From contig NZ_FPJO01000025.1 of NCBI RefSeq assembly GCF_900119365.1, positions 38,557 through 102,556 on the forward strand: 64,000 bases of DNA, given 5' to 3'. The notes under the pieces are model-generated. The model was not told the origin of the DNA. It made no database searches and saw only the letters and a program-made list of their open reading frames with translations. Each line of letters starts with the position of its first letter. The stretch's first letter is position 1. Below, piece by piece: positions 59,690 to 64,000 of this stretch. This DNA is from Streptomyces atratus. Lineage in GTDB: Bacteria; Actinomycetota; Actinomycetes; Streptomycetales; Streptomycetaceae. A program made the translations under genes and the position numbers.

Positions 59690-60792
59690 AACTCGTCGGT
59701 GTGGAACTGCGCCGGATCGCGATGCCGCTGGTCGCACCGTTCCGGACCTCGTTCGCCACGATGACCACCCGGGAGATCCTGCTGGTCAGGGTCGAGACCG
59801 AGGACCACGAGGGCTACGGCGAATGCGTCACCATGGCCGATCCGCTGTACTCCTCGGAGTACACCGCGGGCGCCGCGGACGTGCTGCGCAGTTACCTCGT
59901 CCCCGCGCTCGCCGCCCCGCCGGACCTGGACCCCTGGGCGGTCGCCCCGGCACTGGCCGCGTTCAAGGGCCACCGGATGGCCAAGGCCGCCCTGGAGACC
60001 GCGGTCCTCGACGCCTGGCTGCGCTCCCACGACCTGTCGATGGGCCAGTGGCTGGGCGCGACGGCCGACCGGGTGCCGGCCGGGGTGTCGGTCGGCATCA
60101 TGGATTCGATCCCGGCACTGCTCGATGCCGTCGACGGCTACCTCTCCGAGGGCTATCTGCGGATCAAGCTGAAGATCGAGCCCGGCTGGGACGTGGCCCC
60201 CGTGCGCGCGGTCCGGGAACGCTTCGGCGACGACGTACTGCTCCAGGTGGACGCCAACACCGCGTACACCCTCGCCGATGCCGCACAACTGGCCCGGCTC
60301 GACCCGTACGGGCTGCTGCTGATCGAACAGCCCCTGGACGAGGAGGACATCAGGGGCCACGCGGAACTCGCCCGGCAGGTCCGCACCCCCATCTGCCTGG
60401 ACGAGTCGATCGTGTCCGCCCGTTCGGCGGCCGACGCCATCGCGATGGGCGCCTGCTCGGTCGTCAACATCAAGCCGGGCCGGGTCGGCGGCTATCTGGA
60501 GGCCCGGCGGATCCACGACGTGTGTGCCGCGAACGGCGTCCCCGTCTGGTGCGGAGGGATGCTGGAGACCGGCCTCGGCCGGGCCGCCAACGTCGCCCTC
60601 GCCGCGCTGCCCGGCTTCACCCTGCCCGGCGACACCTCGGCGTCCGACCGGTACTACCGGACCGACATCACCGAGCCGTTCGTGCTGCGGGACGGCCATC
60701 TCGACGTGCCGCGAGGACCCGGCCTCGGAATCTCCCCGGTCCCCGGGCAACTGGCCGAGGTGACCGCGTCGACGGAATGGATCGGCCGATGA
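59686..60792 (+). CDS. Enolase-superfamily racemase (o-succinylbenzoate synthase / N-succinylamino acid racemase-like)
   Basis: This 368-residue muconate-lactonising subgroup protein has K-x-K catalysts in LRIKLKIEPGW (Lys161, Lys163), metal ligands Asp189 (LQVDANTAY), Glu214 (LLIEQPLDEED) and Asp239 (CLDESI), and Lys263 in NIKPGRVGGY. The motif GGMLETGLGRA is typical of OSBS/NSAR enzymes. Menaquinone genes are absent, and the partners are a GNAT-like protein and an M20 peptidase, so N-acylamino acid racemisation is more likely than OSBS. ATG overlaps the GNAT stop. Confidence 0.9.
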   Translation: MKLVGVELRRIAMPLVAPFRTSFATMTTREILLVRVETEDHEGYGECVTMADPLYSSEYTAGAADVLRSYLVPALAAPPDLDPWAVAPALAAFKGHRMAKAALETAVLDAWLRSHDLSMGQWLGATADRVPAGVSVGIMDSIPALLDAVDGYLSEGYLRIKLKIEPGWDVAPVRAVRERFGDDVLLQVDANTAYTLADAAQLARLDPYGLLLIEQPLDEEDIRGHAELARQVRTPICLDESIVSARSAADAIAMGACSVVNIKPGRVGGYLEARRIHDVCAANGVPVWCGGMLETGLGRAANVALAALPGFTLPGDTSASDRYYRTDITEPFVLRDGHLDVPRGPGLGISPVPGQLAEVTASTEWIGR

Positions 60793-60850
60793 CCGGCCCC
60801 GGCCCCCGGCCGGCCGGCCCCGCCGTCCACGGAATCCGATCAATTACCTT

Positions 60851-62455
60851 GTGAAGATGACGGAGCAGCCGCGGGCCGTGCTCGGCCGGATCCTCAACGA
60901 TCTCGGGTCGACCCTGATCGAAGTGGTGGCCGGGGAGGCCGACCCGGCCCGCACCGTCAGCGGGGTGCTGATCCAGGACCCCCTGGACGAACCGGCGCGG
61001 CTGCCCGGAGCGGTCGTGCTCGGCGTCGGTGTGTACGGTGCCGGGCCGGTCGCCGCCCTGGTCGACACGGCCGCCGGGCTCGGCGCGGCGGCCGTGGTGG
61101 TCCGCTCCCCGGTCCCGGTGGACGGACCCGTGTCCGAGGCGGCCGCCCGCACCGGCCTGACCGTGCTCGGCCTGACGCCCGGCGCGTCCTGGGCCCAGGT
61201 GGCCGCGCTGCTGCGGTCGCTGCTCGCGGTCGACGAACTGGGCACGGTGGGCGGCCCCGACGAGGCCGACGGCGCCGAGCCGCTCGCCGGGGACCTGTTC
61301 GCCCTGGCCAACGCGACGGCCGGGCTGCTGGACGGCCCGGTCACCGTGGAGGACCGGGGCGGGCGGGTGCTGGCCTTCTCCAGCCGGCAGGACGAGGGCG
61401 ACAACGACCGGATCGCGACCGTACTCGACCGCCAGGTACCCGCCGAGAAACTGCGCGCCCTGGAGGAACGCGGTGCCTTCCAGGCCCTCTACCGGAAGGA
61501 GGAACCCGTCTACGTCGACGGCATCTCGGACAAGCCCCGGGTCGCGATCGCCGTCCGCGCGGGCGGCGAGATCCTGGGTTCGATCTGGGTCGTGGTCGAC
61601 GGACCGCTGAGCGCGGACCGGACACAGGCCCTCCAGGAGGCGGCGAAGGTGGCGGCCCTGCACCTGCTGCGCCGCCGCACGGGCGAGGACGTCGAACGCC
61701 GGCTGCGCGCGGATCTGCTCGCCACGGTCCTGGAGGGCGGTACGCACGCACCGCAGGCCGCCGTACGGCTCGGCCTGTCCGCGCAGCCGGCCTGCGTACT
61801 GGCGCTCGCGGTGACCGGAGAGCAGTACGCGCCCGACCGGGTGGCCGCGGGCCACCGCGTCGCCGAGGCGCTCACCCTGCACCTGGCCGCGATCCACCCC
61901 CGTACCGCCGCCGCCACACTCGGCCCCGTCACCTACGCGGTCCTGCCCGCCAGTTCGGACGAACAGGGGTTACGGGTGGCCGAGGCGTTCCTCGGCCGCA
62001 TCGGGGCCCGAGTGCCCGCCGTCATCGGGATCGGCCGGCTCGCCGCCCGCCCGGTGGAGCTGCGCCGCTCGCGCGCCGACGCGGACCGTGCGCTGCGGGT
62101 CCTCGGCTCCGGCCGTACGCAGCGCAGGGCGGCCCGGCTGTCGGACGTCTACGCCGCCTCGTTGCTGGAGGAGCTGACGGACCGGATGGCCGCCGAGGAC
62201 GATCTGCCGGACGGCCCCGTCATACGGCTGCGCGCCTACGACGCCCGGCACAACACGGCCCTCACGGACACCCTGGACGCCTGGCTGAGCACCTTCGGCG
62301 ATGTGGCTGCCGCCGCTGCCGCCGTACACATCCACCCCAACACCTTCCGCTACCGGCTCAAGCGGCTGGCCGTGGTCGCGGGCATCGATCTCAACGACCC
62401 GGAGGCACGGTTCGAGGCCATGCTGCAACTGCGGCTGCGGCCGCCGCACCCCTGA
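60851..62455 (+). CDS. PucR-family transcriptional regulator
   Basis: This regulator of about 534 residues has an N-terminal sensory half including a purine-catabolism-like domain (residues 20-125) and a GAF-like segment (EDRGGRVLAFSSRQDEGDNDRIATVL). It ends with the C-terminal PucR helix-turn-helix LDAWLSTFGDVAAAAAAVHIHPNTFRYRLKRLAVVAGIDLNDPEARFEAMLQLRL. Such regulators sense metabolites, often of nitrogen or amino acid catabolism. It lies 58 bp after the racemase on the same strand and probably controls this operon. Starts at GTG 60851 or ATG 60857. Confidence 0.9.
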   Translation: MKMTEQPRAVLGRILNDLGSTLIEVVAGEADPARTVSGVLIQDPLDEPARLPGAVVLGVGVYGAGPVAALVDTAAGLGAAAVVVRSPVPVDGPVSEAAARTGLTVLGLTPGASWAQVAALLRSLLAVDELGTVGGPDEADGAEPLAGDLFALANATAGLLDGPVTVEDRGGRVLAFSSRQDEGDNDRIATVLDRQVPAEKLRALEERGAFQALYRKEEPVYVDGISDKPRVAIAVRAGGEILGSIWVVVDGPLSADRTQALQEAAKVAALHLLRRRTGEDVERRLRADLLATVLEGGTHAPQAAVRLGLSAQPACVLALAVTGEQYAPDRVAAGHRVAEALTLHLAAIHPRTAAATLGPVTYAVLPASSDEQGLRVAEAFLGRIGARVPAVIGIGRLAARPVELRRSRADADRALRVLGSGRTQRRAARLSDVYAASLLEELTDRMAAEDDLPDGPVIRLRAYDARHNTALTDTLDAWLSTFGDVAAAAAAVHIHPNTFRYRLKRLAVVAGIDLNDPEARFEAMLQLRLRPPHP

Positions 62456-62620
62456 GGACGCCACCCAGGGCCTCTCGCTTGGATCACGCCGGGCTCGCGG
62501 GGTCTGGTGCGCACGCTCCCTGATCCGGCCTGATCCGAACGAAAGACCCTAGTGGCCGCGGCACGCGGGCCCGTCCCGGGCGCCTTCCGGCCGGAATGGT
62601 GCGAGAGTTTCGAGCAGCAG

Positions 62621-62666
62621 GACACGCGGGTGTCCGCAGGCCCGTGAGCCTGCGCGCCCGCGTGTC
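62621..62666 (+). other. Hairpin upstream of the nitroreductase gene
   Basis: GACACGCGGG (62621-62630) pairs with CCCGCGTGTC (62657-62666), and an inner CGCAGGC/GCCTGCG pair (62635-62641 / 62648-62654) extends the stem. It lies 27 bp before the gene and may be the terminator of the PucR transcript or an attenuator. The rest of 62456-62692 shows no gene. Confidence 0.5.
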
Positions 62667-62692
62667 CGAACGTCGACGATGGGACAGATTCC

Positions 62693-63139
62693 ATGCCTCT
62701 CCAGGGAGAGTACGAGCCGAGCCCCGCGCAGTGGGTCCGCGATCAGGTCGAGCTGTTCGAGAGCTCCGGAGGGACGGAGGGGACGATGATGCGGGGCATG
62801 CCCGTCATCATCCTCACCACCCGCGGGGCCAAGAGCGGAAAGATCCGCAAGACCCCGCTGATGCGGGTCGAGCACGACGGCACGTACGCCGTCGTCGCCT
62901 CGCAGGGCGGCGCCCCCAAGCACCCCGTCTGGTACCACAACATCGTGGCCGACCCCCGGGTGGAACTCCAGGACGGCCCGGACCGCCGGGACATGAACGC
63001 CCGTGAGGCCACGGGCGAGGAGAAGGCCCTGTGGTGGCGGCGGGCGGTCGAGGCGTTTCCCGACTACGCCGACTACCAGCGCAAGACCGACCGGCAGATC
63101 CCGGTCTTCGTCCTCGAGCCGGCGGCCGGGCAGCACTGA
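62693..63139 (+). CDS. F420-dependent-type nitroreductase (Ddn-like)
   Basis: This 148-residue protein of the nitroreductase / deazaflavin (F420)-dependent family has the split-beta-barrel start WVRDQVELFESSGGTEGTMMRGMPVIILTTRGAKSGKIRKTPLMRVEHDGTYAVVASQGGAPKHPVWYHNIVADPRVELQ. GAKSGKIRKTPL and GGAPKHPVWYHNI are the cofactor-binding signatures of Ddn-like enzymes. Substrate unknown. Start at ATG 62693. Confidence 0.9.
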   Translation: MPLQGEYEPSPAQWVRDQVELFESSGGTEGTMMRGMPVIILTTRGAKSGKIRKTPLMRVEHDGTYAVVASQGGAPKHPVWYHNIVADPRVELQDGPDRRDMNAREATGEEKALWWRRAVEAFPDYADYQRKTDRQIPVFVLEPAAGQH

Positions 63140-63147
63140 CGACCGCC

Positions 63148-63183
63148 GGGGGGGGGGCGCGGGCCGGCCCGCCCGCGCCCCCG
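63148..63183 (+). terminator. G-tract and hairpin after the nitroreductase
   Basis: A run of ten G residues (63148-63157) enters a GC stem: GGGGGCGCGGG pairs with CCCGCGCCCCC. It should terminate the nitroreductase transcript, and on the other strand it lies just after the truncated flavodoxin-like gene. G-runs this long can also slip in sequencing. Confidence 0.6.
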
Positions 63184-63201
63184 CACGCGGCCGGGGCACG
63201 G

Positions 63202-63612
63202 TCAGCGGTGCTCCGGATTGGGAGCGTCCGAACGGCAGCCCGCATCCCACGCCGAGCGCTGATTGCCATGGGCCGGGATGCCGCCCGCACGCTTCAGCAT
63301 CGCGGCGAGGTGCATCAGGTTCCAGGCCATGAACGAGGTGTTGCGGTTGGTGAAGTCGTTCTCCGGACCGCCCGATCCCGGGTCCAGGTACGAGGGGCCG
63401 GGCCCCGCCTCCCCGATCCAGCCCGCGTCGGCCTGCGGAGGGATCGTGTAGCCCAGGTGCTGGAGGCTGTAGAGCAGGTTCATGGCACAGTGCTTAACCC
63501 CGTCCTCGTTCCCGGTGATCAGACAGCCGCCGACCCGGCCGTAGTACGCGTACTGGTCCTTGTCGTTGAGGATGCTGGAACAGGCGTAGAGGCGCTCGAC
63601 GACCCGTTTCAT
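63202..63612 (-). CDS. N-terminally truncated flavodoxin / NADPH-dependent FMN reductase-like gene
   Basis: The 136-residue frame covers the C-terminal two-thirds of a flavodoxin-family oxidoreductase (GRVGGCLITGNEDGVKHCAMNLLYSLQHLGYTIPPQADAGWIGEAGPG then NDFTNRNTSFMAWNLMHLAAMLKRAGGIPAHGNQRS). The N-terminal strand and phosphate-binding loop that normally hold FMN are absent. A good ribosome binding site (GGAGGAATCCG) lies before the ATG, so a short protein may still be made. The break point is next to the structured end of a tnpB element, so insertion of that element probably removed the start. Confidence 0.7.
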   Translation of the reverse strand: MKRVVERLYACSSILNDKDQYAYYGRVGGCLITGNEDGVKHCAMNLLYSLQHLGYTIPPQADAGWIGEAGPGPSYLDPGSGGPENDFTNRNTSFMAWNLMHLAAMLKRAGGIPAHGNQRSAWDAGCRSDAPNPEHR

Positions 63613-63765
63613 CGGATTCCTCCGTGGATACTCCGCCCTCCAGGGCGGAGAGGAAACGGACTCCTGCGGAGCAGGGCAAGGAGCGGAGTTTCGCCCCCAG
63701 GGCGAAAGGCCGTGCTGTGACCCGCAGGTTTGATCTTAACTCGCAGCATCACTAGTTTGTGAGCG
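63613..63765. mobile_element. Structured end of a tnpB-carrying element
   Basis: Three hairpins lie in a row between the truncated gene and tnpB. CTCCGCCCT/AGGGCGGAG spans 63631-63650. CCTGC/GCAGG lies at 63663-63675. TTTCGCCC/GGGCGAAA spans 63689-63707. Subterminal hairpins like these are the recognition structures of IS200/IS605-type elements. I cannot tell from the window whether they are the transposase-recognised end or part of a guide-RNA-like transcript. No tnpA is present in the window. Confidence 0.5.
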
Positions 63766-64000
63766 TGACCACGAGCCGTGTGAAGCGGGCGTTCAAGTAC
63801 CGCTTCTATCCGACTGATGCGCAGGCAGCCGAGCTGTCGCGCACGTTCGGTTGCGTGCGGAAGGTCTACAACCTGGCGCTCGCCGCCCGCACGGAGGCAT
63901 GGGTGCGGCAGGAGCGGGTCAACTACAACGCTACGTCGGCGATGCTGACGGCGTGGAAGAAGACCGAGGAGCTGGCGTTCCTCAACCAGGTCTCGTCGGT
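63766..64000 (+). CDS. tnpB: TnpB (IS200/IS605-type RNA-guided nuclease), N-terminal part
   Basis: The gene starts at GTG 63766 (or GTG 63760) and is cut by the window end after 78 codons. The protein reads TSRVKRAFKYRFYPTDAQAAELSRTFGCVRKVYNLALAARTEAW and continues TSAMLTAWKKTEELAFLNQVSS. This is the TnpB/Cas12-ancestor N-terminus (KYR.YPT..Q...L...FGC.R.VYN.AL). The RuvC-like nuclease and zinc-finger parts lie beyond the window. Intactness cannot be judged. Confidence 0.9.

Noticed and set aside
1..64000. tRNA or rRNA genes and attachment sites
   Set aside because: I saw no cloverleaf with a T-loop GTTCGAA-type motif in a suitable context and no ribosomal RNA sequence. GTTCGA at about 6994 lies in the riboswitch region without a tRNA fold.

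Overview
The window is a high-GC actinobacterial chromosome segment, almost certainly Streptomyces. The evidence is GC-rich third codon positions, GTG and TTG starts, many ATGA start/stop overlaps, Tat and lipoprotein signals, and families typical of the genus (CU044_5270, DUF6381, a Streptomyces-type ECF factor, PucR). It is mostly accessory metabolism. Short decayed gene fragments and mobile-element traces become frequent after about 34.5 kb.

Layout. (1) 1-10.7 kb: cobalamin corrin-ring genes cobL (cut by the window edge), cobM, cbiD, cobK, cobIJ, cobH and cobG, then a cobalamin riboswitch reading into cobN. (2) 11.7-22.5 kb: a polysaccharide-utilisation locus with a promoter and LacI-type operator candidate, a carbohydrate ABC importer (lipoprotein plus two permeases), a GH29 alpha-L-fucosidase, two tandem Tat-exported PL6 polysaccharide lyases, a TIM-barrel isomerase-like protein and an SGNH esterase. 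A divergent 2-hydroxyacid dehydrogenase lies upstream. (3) 23.4-30.7 kb: a choline/glycine-betaine operon (betaine aldehyde dehydrogenase, choline-oxidase-like GMC flavoenzyme, betaine ABC ATPase, a tiny coupled ORF, a double-domain permease and the binding lipoprotein). (4) 30.7-34.5 kb: a secreted protein that looks like the C-terminal half of a Streptomyces S8 protease without its catalytic domain, opposite an ECF sigma factor and its CU044_5270 partner. (5) 34.8-39.5 kb: an amidohydrolase and an APC permease, divergent from a TetR regulator. (6) 39.7-45.1 kb: a Tat-exported beta-propeller protein resembling oligogalacturonate lyase, and a translationally coupled pseudokinase-WD40 / active Ser/Thr kinase pair. 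(7) 45.4-49.5 kb: a glutamine-amidotransferase-like protein with a divergent LysR, then a prenyl diphosphate synthase with a TPR protein behind a large AT-rich palindrome. (8) 50-55.4 kb: small housekeeping and resistance-like genes (two phosphotransferases, a DinB protein, NUDIX, DUF4291) around a MITE-like element. (9) 55.5-62.5 kb: a collapsed peptide-ABC/S9-peptidase remnant, then an intact, tightly coupled set of serine hydrolase, M20 peptidase, GNAT-like protein, enolase-superfamily racemase/epimerase and PucR regulator, probably for peptide or N-acyl amino acid catabolism. (10) 62.6-64 kb: an F420-type nitroreductase, a truncated flavodoxin-like gene, and the start of a tnpB (RNA-guided nuclease of IS200/IS605-type elements) that runs off the window.

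Most unusual points: the pseudokinase/kinase pair; the 32-bp nested palindrome before the TPR/prenyl-synthase genes; the MITE-like inverted repeat that supplies or overlaps the stop codons of both flanking genes; the deletion-fused peptide transporter remnant; the 32-codon ORF coupled at both ends inside the betaine transporter operon; and the catalytic-domain-less S8-type protein.
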